A stretch of 43,345 nt of DNA from Candidatus Woesearchaeota archaeon (GCA_016184145.1 JACPDF010000027.1:1-43345); one strand, 5' to 3'; counted from the stretch's first letter, positions 8,519-15,055 are shown. Numbers and translations: made by a program. Notes: generated from the sequence alone by a model not told the origin.

Positions 8519-8923
8519 ATGAGATACTCGCAAAGGATTACAATAATAACCATCAGGAAGCCGGCGCAAAAAAATATTAACCAGGAGCTGCAATGGCTAG
8601 GCTCTTCCCTAGGCCTGTTTAATCTAAGGGACAAGGACAAAAGCTGCTTCAGGGTTTTTATTGAGCTGGTGAAAACAGCAAAGGCAAACTATCCTTTATC
8701 TTCCGATGAATTAGCTGATAGGCTTGGATTAAGCCGCGGCACAGTTGTGCATCATCTGCATAAATTATTAGATGCGGGAATAGTTGTACCAACGGAAAGA
8801 GGCTATATCCTAAGGGTAAACAATTTACAGGACCTTATAGACGAGGTTGAGAAAGACACTATAAGGACAATCACAGACCTTAAAAAGATGGCCAAGGAAA
8901 TTGATGAAAGTTTAGGGTTATGA
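8519..8923 (+). CDS. ArsR-like winged-helix regulator, divergent from grpE
   Basis: Residues about 60-95 form a clear winged helix: SSDELADRLGLSRGTVVHHL, then KLLDAGIV and a wing ending in GYILRV. A Lys/Glu-rich C-terminal helix may dimerise. The N-terminus (MRYSQRITIITIRKP) is not part of the HTH. At 134 residues it has no visible ligand-binding domain. A TATA-like TTTAAATA about 20-27 bp before the ATG suggests a leaderless mRNA. The gene is head-to-head with grpE across 124 bp, so a role as chaperone-operon repressor is plausible, by analogy with the archaeal heat-shock repressor Phr. It is not clearly an orthologue of Phr. Confidence 0.75.
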   Translation: MRYSQRITIITIRKPAQKNINQELQWLGSSLGLFNLRDKDKSCFRVFIELVKTAKANYPLSSDELADRLGLSRGTVVHHLHKLLDAGIVVPTERGYILRVNNLQDLIDEVEKDTIRTITDLKKMAKEIDESLGL

Positions 8924-8965
8924 TAATTACAATAAAAAAGTTATAATAAAAAAGAAATCAAAAAA

Positions 8966-9382
8966 TTAATCGTACTCAGTGACCTGTCCTATACTTTCCT
9001 TGCTTTCTTCCTTTGCTTTATGCCTGTGAATATGGGCAAAGCTCGGCACAGCTGCAATCCAGTTGTCTCCAAAGCCTGCTATGTCGCCATCAATGGCATC
9101 GCAGGTTTTCTTTAGCTTGTTGATTGCCCTTTTCAGCTCAACTAGATCTTTGTCTTTTAATGGTTTAATGTTGACTAAAGCGATTGTGTGGCCCTCCCTT
9201 AATGCATCCAGAATTGGCTTAATGCTTTCAAAATCCTCAATAACAAAAGGCCTTACAGTTATCCTTGAGCCTCCTTCGGAAACGTCAGCCCCCAATTCCA
9301 CATAGCCTTCTGCCTCGGCCTCATGCAAAATTTGAGAACTGGAACCCATCTTTTCTCTCAATTTTGATAAAAATCCTGCCAT
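8966..9382 (-). CDS. sepF: Cell-division protein SepF (archaeal, DUF552)
   Basis: The N-terminus MAGFLSKLREKMG is an amphipathic membrane-targeting helix. The C-terminal two-thirds is the SepF core: RITVRPFVIEDFESIKPILDA, then LREGHTIALVNIKPLKD and GDIAGFGDNWIAAVPS. Its 138 residues fit archaeal SepF, which anchors FtsZ to the membrane in many archaea. The gene stands alone on the minus strand with its own A/T-rich upstream region. No FtsZ gene is in the window. Confidence 0.9.
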   Translation of the reverse strand: MAGFLSKLREKMGSSSQILHEAEAEGYVELGADVSEGGSRITVRPFVIEDFESIKPILDALREGHTIALVNIKPLKDKDLVELKRAINKLKKTCDAIDGDIAGFGDNWIAAVPSFAHIHRHKAKEESKESIGQVTEYD

Positions 9383-9526
9383 TAGACCACCTTGTTTAAT
9401 AAACTGAAAATGCTTTTATTATATTAAATATATAAATGTTTCTATTGAAATTACTATTCTGTAAGGCTAAATACTTTTCAGGTTAATTTATATGTTTGAA
9501 TCAATAAGGCACGATTTGATATGCTG

Positions 9527-9584
9527 GAAAATTCCGATTGCGCACATTCATTACTTTAGCCTGGAACAAGCAATCGGAATTTTC
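9527..9584. repeat. 15-bp perfect inverted repeat with 28-bp spacer
   Basis: GAAAATTCCGATTGC (9527-9541) is exactly complementary to 9570-9584. This is the largest of the hairpins in the gene-free stretch between sepF and the eL21 gene and could form a stable stem in RNA or a cruciform in DNA. Confidence 0.8.
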
Positions 9585-9593
9585 GGCACACTT

Positions 9594-9643
9594 AAAAATC
9601 TACAATGCAGATTTTTGGTGTCCCAGAAACGCTTTGCGTTTCT
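9594..9643. repeat. Double palindrome with GTGTCCC linker
   Basis: Two stems are joined by a short linker: AAAAATCT/AGATTTTT (9594-9601 and 9609-9616), then GTGTCCC (9618-9624), then AGAAACGC-TTT-GCGTTTCT (9625-9643). The same order (hairpin, GTGTCCC, hairpin with TTT loop) occurs inside bud32 at 35965-36010, so the two are likely copies of one dispersed element type whose stems have diverged by compensatory change. Confidence 0.65.
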
Positions 9644-9651
9644 CAGGATGC

Positions 9652-9692
9652 TCAAAAACACGCCCCGCACTTTAGTGCGGGGTTGTTTTTGA
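9652..9692. terminator. Strong GC hairpin flanked by A and T runs, terminator-like
   Basis: CCCCGCACT (9663-9671) pairs with AGTGCGGGG (9674-9682) across a TT loop. The stem is extended outside by TCAAAAACA (9652-9660) and TGTTTTTGA (9684-9692). It resembles a bidirectional intrinsic terminator, but it lies among other palindromes and may just be another unit of that cluster. Confidence 0.4.
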
Positions 9693-9702
9693 CATTTTTC
9701 TT

Positions 9703-9795
9703 TCCAAAACCAGCAGAAAGCAGAGCTTTCTAGGTATTTGGAATTTCCGAGAAATTTTCCAAAACCAGTGGAAACAAAGTTTCTAGGTTTCGAAA
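9703..9795. repeat. Two diverged copies of a CCAAAACCAG...CTAGGT palindromic unit
   Basis: Near 9703-9741 and 9759-9795 the same wrapper, CCAAAACCAG on the left and TTTCTAGGT on the right, encloses a small stem. The first stem is AGAAAGC/GCTTTCT (9715-9721 and 9725-9731). The second is a shorter GAAAC/GTTTC stem. The outer AACC/GGTT bases are also complementary. These look like tandem copies of one palindromic repeat. Confidence 0.6.
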
Positions 9796-9853
9796 ATTTG
9801 CAAAGCTAAATTTTCCGCAACCTTTTTAAACAAGGATAAACTTCAATTTTTTC

Positions 9854-10150
9854 ATGAACAGAATTGGCGGCTTAAGAAGGAAGAGCAGGTTTAAGTTCAA
9901 GAAGGAAAGAAGGGACAGGGGAAAGATAAGCATAAGCAGGTTCATGCAGGAATTTGAAGCAGGCGCGAAGGTCCATTTAAGCTTTGAGCCTTCTTACCAT
10001 AAAGGGATTTACCATGCAAGGTTCCAGGGCAAGACTGGAACAATAAAAGCTGCAAGAGGAAAGTGCTATGAAGTCATCATAAATGATGAAGGAAAGGAAA
10101 AAATGATTTTGGTGCATCCTGTACATCTCAGGCAAGAGGCTAAAAAATGA
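9854..10150 (+). CDS. rpl21e: Ribosomal protein eL21 (L21e)
   Basis: The protein is a basic 98-residue product with the eL21 pattern: a GG-x-RRKSR N-terminus, ISRFMQEFEAGAKVHLSFEP, then YHARFQGKTGTIKAARGKCY and a C-terminal HPVHLR. It belongs to the large subunit. The gene starts the conserved archaeal order eL21-Rpo4-DUF655, and its stop overlaps the Rpo4 start by 4 bp. The TATA box at about 9823-9830 is likely the promoter for both. Confidence 0.97.
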   Translation: MNRIGGLRRKSRFKFKKERRDRGKISISRFMQEFEAGAKVHLSFEPSYHKGIYHARFQGKTGTIKAARGKCYEVIINDEGKEKMILVHPVHLRQEAKK

Positions 10151-10491
10151 CAACACAGATATTATCAGAAACTCCAATAAATGCTTACCAGCTTAAGGAA
10201 GAGCTGGCAAAGATAAAAAAAAGAGACAAGGAGCTTAATTTCAGGGCGCAAAAAACAGAGGAGCATCTCGCACTGACAGCAGACCATAAAAATGCCCAAG
10301 AGCTTTTCGACAAGATCAACAAGCTCAACATACCCAGGCTAAGGGAGCAGCAAATCCACAAGATAATAGACATAATGCCAACAACGGTAAAAGACCTTAA
10401 AATAGTGCTGCAGGGCTACACAGTAAATATCAGCGCTGAAAACATGAAGAAGATTGTTGATACCATAAATAATTTTATTGGGAAGAAGTAA
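10147..10491 (+). CDS. rpo4: RNA polymerase subunit Rpo4 (RpoF)
   Basis: The 114-residue protein matches archaeal Rpo4/RpoF in size, in its position right after eL21 and in its C-terminal HRDC-like helices (PRLREQQIHKIIDIMPTTVK, then DLKIVLQGYTVNIS). Rpo4 pairs with Rpo7 to form the polymerase stalk. The 4-bp overlap with the eL21 gene implies translational coupling. The next gene normally is DUF655; here a 319-codon gene of unknown function comes between them. Confidence 0.9.
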   Translation: MTTQILSETPINAYQLKEELAKIKKRDKELNFRAQKTEEHLALTADHKNAQELFDKINKLNIPRLREQQIHKIIDIMPTTVKDLKIVLQGYTVNISAENMKKIVDTINNFIGKK

Positions 10492-10608
10492 GAGTTCTTA
10501 TGTTTTATTATTGATATTTATTACTGAAAATTAAAAATGTCAAAAACCACCTTCTAGGAGTATTCATAGGGGAAAATTCAAAATAATGTACTGGTTTTTG
10601 TGTGAATT

Positions 10609-10665
10609 GTGAGCGGTTCGCTCCGCTCACCGCATTTCACTGCTCGGAAAATCTAAGATTTTCCG
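10609..10665. repeat. Pair of adjacent hairpins upstream of an unknown gene
   Basis: GTGAGCGG (10609-10616) pairs with CCGCTCAC (10623-10630). Fifteen bases on, CGGAAAATCT (10645-10654) pairs with AGATTTTCCG (10656-10665) over a single-base loop. The second stem shares the GAAAATC/GATTTTC core with the palindrome in bud32. The pair lies 37-93 bp before the start at 10702, overlapping the likely promoter. Confidence 0.6.
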
Positions 10666-10701
10666 ACATATTTATAAACAAGTAATCCAAAGTTATGTAA
10701 A

Positions 10702-11661
10702 ATGAGGGTGGGCATAGAAAAGAGGTACATAGATAGCTATAAGAATATAGCGAGAGAAGTGAACAATATAGTAAAGGGCAGCAAAAAGGCGCTTAAGAAG
10801 GAAGCGTACAGGAAAGCCCTGGAAAGCAGGAACATAAGCGTAGAGAATAAGAAGAAAAAGCTGGCGAAAGCTCTTCATGAGCTTATACTGCATACATTTT
10901 CCATAGACATAAGGAAGATAAAAAACAGCAAAAAAGCCTTGGAAAGCGTAAAAGGATATATTGCGCTGATAAGGGAAATAATACATAAGATAAAATCCCT
11001 TAATAATTACCTGGAAGAAATCTTTTTGGCAGAGCTCGGCATTGCCAGCAGGGAGCCATTGATATTAAAAGCGCTTAAGGCAAAAAAGCCGGAAAGGTTT
11101 TTGCAGTCAAAAAGAGGTCTGCCAAAGGATTACATAAGCAAGATAGAGCATACAGTTTACAAGCTGATGCAGGAAATCGTGATTTTTGACGAGAAGCTGC
11201 TTGAAGGCTATGTAATCAAGGAAGCCACTATAATTGGGAAGGAAAAGGTGGAAATAAAAGACTTGGAAAACCTGCTAAGGACAGAAAGCGAGCTTTTGGA
11301 TTTGTTAGAGGCAAAGATGCCGCCGCAATCAAAGATAAAAGCAAAGCTTTTCGGCAAGGAAATATTCAACAAATGGATTCCAATGGTTTTTGCGCTATTA
11401 GCAGGGCTTGAAGCTGAATACAGGAAAGAAGCGTTGATTTTTTTAAAAGTCAAGAAAAACACGCGCTTAAGGAATAAAATTGAAGATAAGATAAAGCATA
11501 TCGTTGACGAAAAGGAAAAAATACTTAAAATAAAAGAGCAAAGGGCATTATCAATGAAGAGCTTTGGAAAGATAAGCGATGAATACAGGAAGGTATTTCA
11601 TGAATATATTAATGCAGCAAGGAAGGTATTTCATGAATATATTAATGCAGCAAACTTATGA
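10702..11661 (+). CDS. Lys-rich helical protein of unknown function
   Basis: I do not recognise this 319-residue protein. It is almost entirely predicted helix, very rich in Lys, Glu, Ile and Leu, with no Cys and one moderately hydrophobic stretch (about 225-240, WIPMVFALLAGLEAEY). No catalytic motif stands out. The last 22 codons are a perfect duplication: RKVFHEYINAA occurs twice in a row, followed by NL. It interrupts the otherwise conserved Rpo4-DUF655 order and has its own TATA-like ATTTATAAA about 25 bp before the ATG, so it is probably a lineage-specific insertion transcribed alone. Confidence 0.6.
   Translation: MRVGIEKRYIDSYKNIAREVNNIVKGSKKALKKEAYRKALESRNISVENKKKKLAKALHELILHTFSIDIRKIKNSKKALESVKGYIALIREIIHKIKSLNNYLEEIFLAELGIASREPLILKALKAKKPERFLQSKRGLPKDYISKIEHTVYKLMQEIVIFDEKLLEGYVIKEATIIGKEKVEIKDLENLLRTESELLDLLEAKMPPQSKIKAKLFGKEIFNKWIPMVFALLAGLEAEYRKEALIFLKVKKNTRLRNKIEDKIKHIVDEKEKILKIKEQRALSMKSFGKISDEYRKVFHEYINAARKVFHEYINAANL
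11587..11652 (+). repeat. Perfect 33-bp tandem duplication at the end of a gene
   Basis: The units 11587-11619 and 11620-11652 are identical and in frame (11 residues each), immediately before the last two codons of the unknown helical protein. The lack of any difference between copies points to a recent duplication. Confidence 0.95.
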
Positions 11662-11733
11662 GATGTCAGGAGTCAAAGATTCCCGAGCATAATTAAAAGC
11701 CAGCAATTGAGGTGCTGGAAATAATTACATCCA

Positions 11734-12318
11734 ATGCAGATAGTGGTTTTTGAGACAATGGAAAACGCAAAAGAAGAAAACGTAATAGTACTAGACTTTT
11801 TGCCTAATGGGTACCCTTTTGATGACAGGCCCATGTATATGAAGACCCCTATAGCTCAGGCTCTGGGAAAAGAGCATTTTGTCCTGCTGGAACTGGTGCC
11901 AAAGAAAGGCGTGCATTTGCAGCCTTTTGAGGAAGTATACATAGGCGAAGGGAAAAGGGACAAGGTGCACCATATAGTCGGAAAGCTTGCAATGTCAAAA
12001 TTAACCAGGACTGCCAAATCTGAATTGCAGTTTGCGGTGAAGGATATAGTAAAGAAAAACGAGAAAAAGTTTGTTGACTTTTTCAATAGTGCAATGCCCT
12101 TAAGCACAAGAATGCACCAGATAGAACTGCTTCCAGGAGTTGGCAAGAAGCATATGTGGGAAATAATCAATGCCCGCGATGAGAAGCCATTCGAGAGCCT
12201 TGAAGACATAAAGAAGCGCGTTAAATTGATGCCCGATCCCGAGAAAGTCGTAATTCGCAGGATTCTTCAAGAGCTTGAAGGGAATGAGAAGCACAGACTG
12301 TTTGTTGATGTTATGTAG
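11734..12318 (+). CDS. DUF655 family protein (probable RNA-binding)
   Basis: The 194-residue protein carries the DUF655 features: VIVLDFLPNGYPFDDRPMY at the N-terminus, an OB-like segment around FEEVYIGEGKRDKVHHI, and a helix-hairpin-helix (LLPGVGKKHMWEII, about 132-146). The family is found beside eL21 and Rpo4 in archaea and is inferred to bind nucleic acid, possibly linked to ribosome or transcription functions; no reaction is known to me. The gene ends in TAG. It is separated from Rpo4 by the inserted helical-protein gene. Confidence 0.88.
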   Translation: MQIVVFETMENAKEENVIVLDFLPNGYPFDDRPMYMKTPIAQALGKEHFVLLELVPKKGVHLQPFEEVYIGEGKRDKVHHIVGKLAMSKLTRTAKSELQFAVKDIVKKNEKKFVDFFNSAMPLSTRMHQIELLPGVGKKHMWEIINARDEKPFESLEDIKKRVKLMPDPEKVVIRRILQELEGNEKHRLFVDVM

Positions 12319-12369
12319 ATTGCATTCTTAAACAAAAACTTTTAATAATAACATTAATTCTGATTTAAT

Positions 12370-12993
12370 ATGGAACATTTGGGTAGGGGGAAGCAAATCT
12401 ACATAGGGAATATTAATACCTCAGAGAAAGAGATAAAGGACCTGCTGAAGGCGTGGCTGGCAATTTCGTTTGCTTTTGCAATGGTCCTCAGGTTTTCAAT
12501 GCCATTAAGCCTCTATAAAGTTTTTATAGTTTCTGCAGTTACTGTAGGCACAGGTTTTTTATTGCACGAGCTCGGCCACAAGTTTGTTGCGCAAAGGTAT
12601 GGCTGCTTTGCAGAATTTAGAAGCTTTGATCAGATGCTGCTTTTAGCAATAATAATGTCATTTTTTGGATTTGTGTTTGCAGCTCCTGGAGCTGTAATGA
12701 TAGCAGGGAGAATTGACATAAGAAAGAACGGCATAATATCCGCTGCAGGGCCTATTGTAAACTTGGTTTTGGCATTATTTTTCCTGTCAATACTATTCAT
12801 GTTTCCTGCCGGCTTATTAAAAATACTGGCTTTCTATGGATTTTTCATAAACTCATGGCTGGCCTTATTCAATATGATACCAGTATGGAATTTTGACGGA
12901 GCTAAAGTGCTTAGATGGGACAAGAAAGTTTACGGCATTATTGTCGCTGCATCATTATTGTTCCTGTTTATGCAAAATTTTATAAGCATGTGA
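12370..12993 (+). CDS. Site-2 protease-type membrane metalloprotease (M50)
   Basis: HELGH at residues 66-70 is the zinc-binding HExxH in a hydrophobic helix, and WNFDGAKVLRWDKK supplies the second motif with Asp176 as third ligand. About five to six membrane helices can be seen in 207 residues. There is no PDZ domain, so it belongs to the minimal S2P group. Such enzymes cut membrane-spanning substrates within the bilayer. The gene is followed after 29 bp by a membrane-tethered HtrA-like protease on the same strand. Confidence 0.9.
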   Translation: MEHLGRGKQIYIGNINTSEKEIKDLLKAWLAISFAFAMVLRFSMPLSLYKVFIVSAVTVGTGFLLHELGHKFVAQRYGCFAEFRSFDQMLLLAIIMSFFGFVFAAPGAVMIAGRIDIRKNGIISAAGPIVNLVLALFFLSILFMFPAGLLKILAFYGFFINSWLALFNMIPVWNFDGAKVLRWDKKVYGIIVAASLLFLFMQNFISM

Positions 12994-13022
12994 GCAAATA
13001 AATTATAAAAAAAGAGGTCACT

Positions 13023-13985
13023 ATGGCGAAGCCAGAGCTGGATATTAAAAAGGCACTGATTATCTCAGCAGCCATTATTCTGGTTGTTATTGGCAGCATT
13101 GTTTTCTACTATAACTACAGGCTCAGAGCCCTGAATGAGGACTTTAACATAAAGCTTCTCCTTATGAACAAGGAAATTTTGACAAACATTAATAATGTCC
13201 AGCAGGACCTTGGTGCAGAGATATCATCATTGAGAAACAACCTGACACTTAAAATAGATTTCATTGACACAAGCCTTACCAGCTTCCGCAAAGAAAATGA
13301 GCAAGAGATCACTACATTAAACTCCCTTATAGACGAAATAGAAAAACAGAGCGACATAAAGCTCAAAGAGCTTAAGGAAGAGATCAGCACGATACAGGTA
13401 GAGAGCAGTGACTTTTCCGCAATAATTGATGATGTTGTCAAATCTGTCGTTAGTGTGGGGACAAACCAGGGCCAGGGAAGCGGCGCAATAATTGACGACA
13501 GGGGCTTTATAGCCACGAATTACCATGTCGTTGAGGAAGCGAGCACCATAAGAGTACTTACTTATGACGGAAACGTGTATGATGCTGCCTTGATAGGGTA
13601 TGATGACGTTGCTGATGTTGCGGTAATAAAAGTAAATGCGGAACTTCAAAGCTTAAAGTTTGGCGACTCAGATGATGTAAAAGCAGGGGAGAGGGTCATA
13701 GCGCTTGGAAATCCTGCAGGCTTGTCATTTACCGTCACAGAGGGTATTGTAAGCGCTGTCCACAGGACAGGGCCCAACGGGCTTAACATATATATACAGA
13801 CAGACGTTCCTATAAACCCCGGAAACTCAGGAGGGCCGCTAGTAGACGCAAACTCAAGAATCATAGGGCTTAATAATTTCAAAATAGGGGGCTTTGAAGG
13901 CCTGGGCTTTGCAGTAGAGTCAAACGCAGTAAAGCAAGTGACAGATGACATAATAAGCCAGTATTTAAGCCAGGCGCAGCAATAA
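13023..13985 (+). CDS. Membrane-anchored HtrA/DegS-like serine protease without PDZ
   Basis: An N-terminal membrane helix (about 10-31) is followed by a coiled coil of roughly 95 residues (about 35-130) and a trypsin-fold domain. The triad is His168 (ATNYHVV), Asp198 (DVADVAVIKV) and Ser269 (NPGNSGGPLV). No PDZ domain follows; the chain ends at 320. The protease domain is probably outside the membrane. AAGAGGTC before the ATG serves as ribosome site. Directly downstream of the M50 protease, it resembles a DegS plus RseP pairing, with the coiled coil perhaps acting as oligomeriser or sensor instead of PDZ. Confidence 0.9.
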   Translation: MAKPELDIKKALIISAAIILVVIGSIVFYYNYRLRALNEDFNIKLLLMNKEILTNINNVQQDLGAEISSLRNNLTLKIDFIDTSLTSFRKENEQEITTLNSLIDEIEKQSDIKLKELKEEISTIQVESSDFSAIIDDVVKSVVSVGTNQGQGSGAIIDDRGFIATNYHVVEEASTIRVLTYDGNVYDAALIGYDDVADVAVIKVNAELQSLKFGDSDDVKAGERVIALGNPAGLSFTVTEGIVSAVHRTGPNGLNIYIQTDVPINPGNSGGPLVDANSRIIGLNNFKIGGFEGLGFAVESNAVKQVTDDIISQYLSQAQQ

Positions 13986-14024
13986 AGGCAAAGTTTAAAA
14001 AGTACTTTTTGCATTAAGCATAAA

Positions 14025-14633
14025 ATGGCAAAGCATAAAATGGCAAAAAAAAGAGGCAAGGCAAAAGTTAAATCCAGGAAAAGCACTGCGCCAAAAAAGC
14101 CTGTTGATGAAAAAACAGATGTTTCTTATAGCCAAAAAGCTCAGGAGGCGGAGAATGATGATTTAAACAGGGAGCTGGAATCCCTGGAAGAATTAAGGTC
14201 GCAAAAGCCGGTGCAGAAAGAGGAGCAAGAGGAAAAGCCAAGGCCTGCAAAAAAATTTTTCCATTATGAGCCTCAGGGCAGCGTACCTTCCTGGTTCTAT
14301 ATAGGCTCTGTTTTTGCAGCGTATCTTTTTACAGTATACATATCAATTTTCGCAACCATCCATTTTGGAAGCATAGAATATATGAACATAACGGTTGTTT
14401 TTCTTTTCATATCATTAGTTTCATTTTTCCTCGTCTCAGCGGCGTATCTTATTTTTGAAAAAAAGAGCATACATTCTGCCGCTCCCATACTGTTTTTCGC
14501 AGGAATAACCTCGATAATGATTTATGCATTCAAGGCAACTGACACATCAAACCTTGTAAGATACTCCATCATATACGCCATAGTTGTTGCCGCAATATCT
14601 ATATATGTTCTTGCAGTAAGGAGAAAATCATGA
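14025..14633 (+). CDS. Membrane protein with basic/charged N-terminal tail, unknown function
   Basis: The 202-residue product starts with about 75 very charged, low-complexity residues (KKRGKAKVKSRKS, then EELRSQKPVQKEEQEEKP). Four membrane helices follow (roughly 92-115, 120-145, 150-168, 175-196). I do not recognise the family. A second ATG lies at 14040. A TATA-like GTTTAAAAAG about 30 bp upstream suggests its own promoter, just after the HtrA stop. Its stop overlaps the start of the next tiny membrane protein (ATGA), so the two are probably translated together. Confidence 0.7.
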   Translation: MAKHKMAKKRGKAKVKSRKSTAPKKPVDEKTDVSYSQKAQEAENDDLNRELESLEELRSQKPVQKEEQEEKPRPAKKFFHYEPQGSVPSWFYIGSVFAAYLFTVYISIFATIHFGSIEYMNITVVFLFISLVSFFLVSAAYLIFEKKSIHSAAPILFFAGITSIMIYAFKATDTSNLVRYSIIYAIVVAAISIYVLAVRRKS

Positions 14634-14788
14634 AACTCTCCGGGAGAAAAACAATTTTCATTCTTTTGGCTGCACTGGGAATGATTGTTTCATTGTATTT
14701 TTTGATTATGAAGGAGTGGTTTTTGCTTGGCATTGGGCTTGTTTTTTCTTTTGTTGCTGCTTACAATATAACATGCGGGGACAAATAA
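14630..14788 (+). CDS. 52-residue membrane protein, unknown
   Basis: ATG at 14630 overlaps the preceding stop (ATGA), and the frame runs 52 codons to TAA at 14786-14788. The product begins MKLSGRKTIFILLAALGM and has two hydrophobic helices separated by a short MKEW turn, ending in NITCGDK. The gene is small, but the tight overlap and hydrophobic pattern support it as real. Its function is unknown; it may partner the upstream four-helix protein. Confidence 0.6.
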   Translation: MKLSGRKTIFILLAALGMIVSLYFLIMKEWFLLGIGLVFSFVAAYNITCGDK

Positions 14789-14794
14789 GAAAAA

Positions 14795-14804
14795 GATTTA
14801 AAAT
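14795..14804 (+). promoter_or_regulatory. TATA box of the tRNA-Pro gene
   Basis: GATTTAAAAT lies about 27-36 bp before the first base of the tRNA at 14831, the standard archaeal distance. Confidence 0.5.
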
Positions 14805-14830
14805 TATGGTTCGATTTCAGATTTCTTATT

Positions 14831-14932
14831 GGGGCTGTAGTGTAGCTTGGTCGATGCAGTTTCGTGCTGCGCGGAGCAATATCACCCGAGGTTCGGGGCC
14901 TCGTAACCTGAGTTCGAATCTCAGCAGCCCCA
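14831..14932 (+). tRNA. tRNA-Pro(CGG) with a 29-nt intron in the D-loop
   Basis: Acceptor GGGGCTG (14831-14837) pairs with CAGCCCC (14925-14931), with discriminator A at 14932 and no encoded CCA. The anticodon arm is CGAGG-TTCGGGG-CCTCG (14887-14903) with anticodon CGG at 14894-14896. The T-arm is CTGAG-TTCGAAT-CTCAG (14908-14924). The gene is 102 bp; a canonical tRNA results only if 29 nt (14851-14879) are removed from the D-loop, giving TAGCTTGG joined to TATCAC, the usual archaeal tRNA-Pro D-loop. A glutamate-5-kinase-like gene and ProRS follow. Confidence 0.93.
14851..14879 (+). other. Predicted D-loop intron of tRNA-Pro (bulge-helix-bulge)
   Basis: Exon GCTT (14845-14848) can pair with intron GAGC (14874-14877). 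This leaves the 3-nt bulges GGT and AAT, each cut after its second base by the archaeal splicing rule. Inside, GCAG (14856-14859) pairs with CTGC (14867-14870). The predicted cuts give a perfect D-loop. The position, about 20/21 of the tRNA, is non-canonical. Confidence 0.75.
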
Positions 14933-14933
14933 T

Positions 14934-15055
14934 TTATAACAAGCTTTGCCCGAATAGTGCCACTTGCCCGATAAGTGTTAATTCTGCCCGAAAAGTCAAG
15001 AGCCTGCCCGAATAGTATGACTTTTCGGGGACTTATCGGGCAAAGCTTTTATAAC
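14934..15055. mobile_element. MITE-like element with 13-bp terminal inverted repeats and 7-bp flanking duplication
   Basis: AAGCTTTGCCCGA (14941-14953) is the exact reverse complement of 15036-15048. Outside each end is the same 7-mer, TTATAAC (14934-14940 and 15049-15055), as expected of a target-site duplication. The 108-bp interior has no gene. It holds four direct copies of TGCCCGA starting at 14947, 14965, 14985 and 15005, and further inverted copies near the right end, so most of it can fold into one long imperfect hairpin. It sits 1 bp past the tRNA-Pro gene, a common integration setting. No transposase is in the window, so mobility is inferred. Confidence 0.6.

Larger units (their letters stand above)
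9383..9853. other. 470-bp gene-free stretch between sepF and the eL21 gene
   Basis: No convincing gene lies here: the one 66-codon frame (9492-9692) is built from the palindromes below and has no family resemblance. The stretch holds at least six hairpin-forming inverted repeats between 9527 and 9795, described separately, and a promoter-like TTTTTAAA (9823-9830) about 25 bp before the eL21 start at 9854. Confidence 0.7.

Noticed and set aside
9492-9692. 66-codon open frame in the gene-free region
   Set aside because: It is made entirely of palindromic repeats, has no ribosome site or family likeness, and its codon use differs from that of real neighbours.
14831-14932. Reading the 102-bp tRNA as a long-variable-arm tRNA (Leu/Ser type)
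   Set aside because: The variable region is only 4 nt; all the extra length is in the D-loop and the anticodon is CGG for Pro.
14947-15042. Possible CRISPR array from regularly spaced TGCCCGA repeats
   Set aside because: Repeats are only 7-12 bp with about 10-bp gaps, partly inverted, and bounded by terminal inverted repeats; no cas genes are present.
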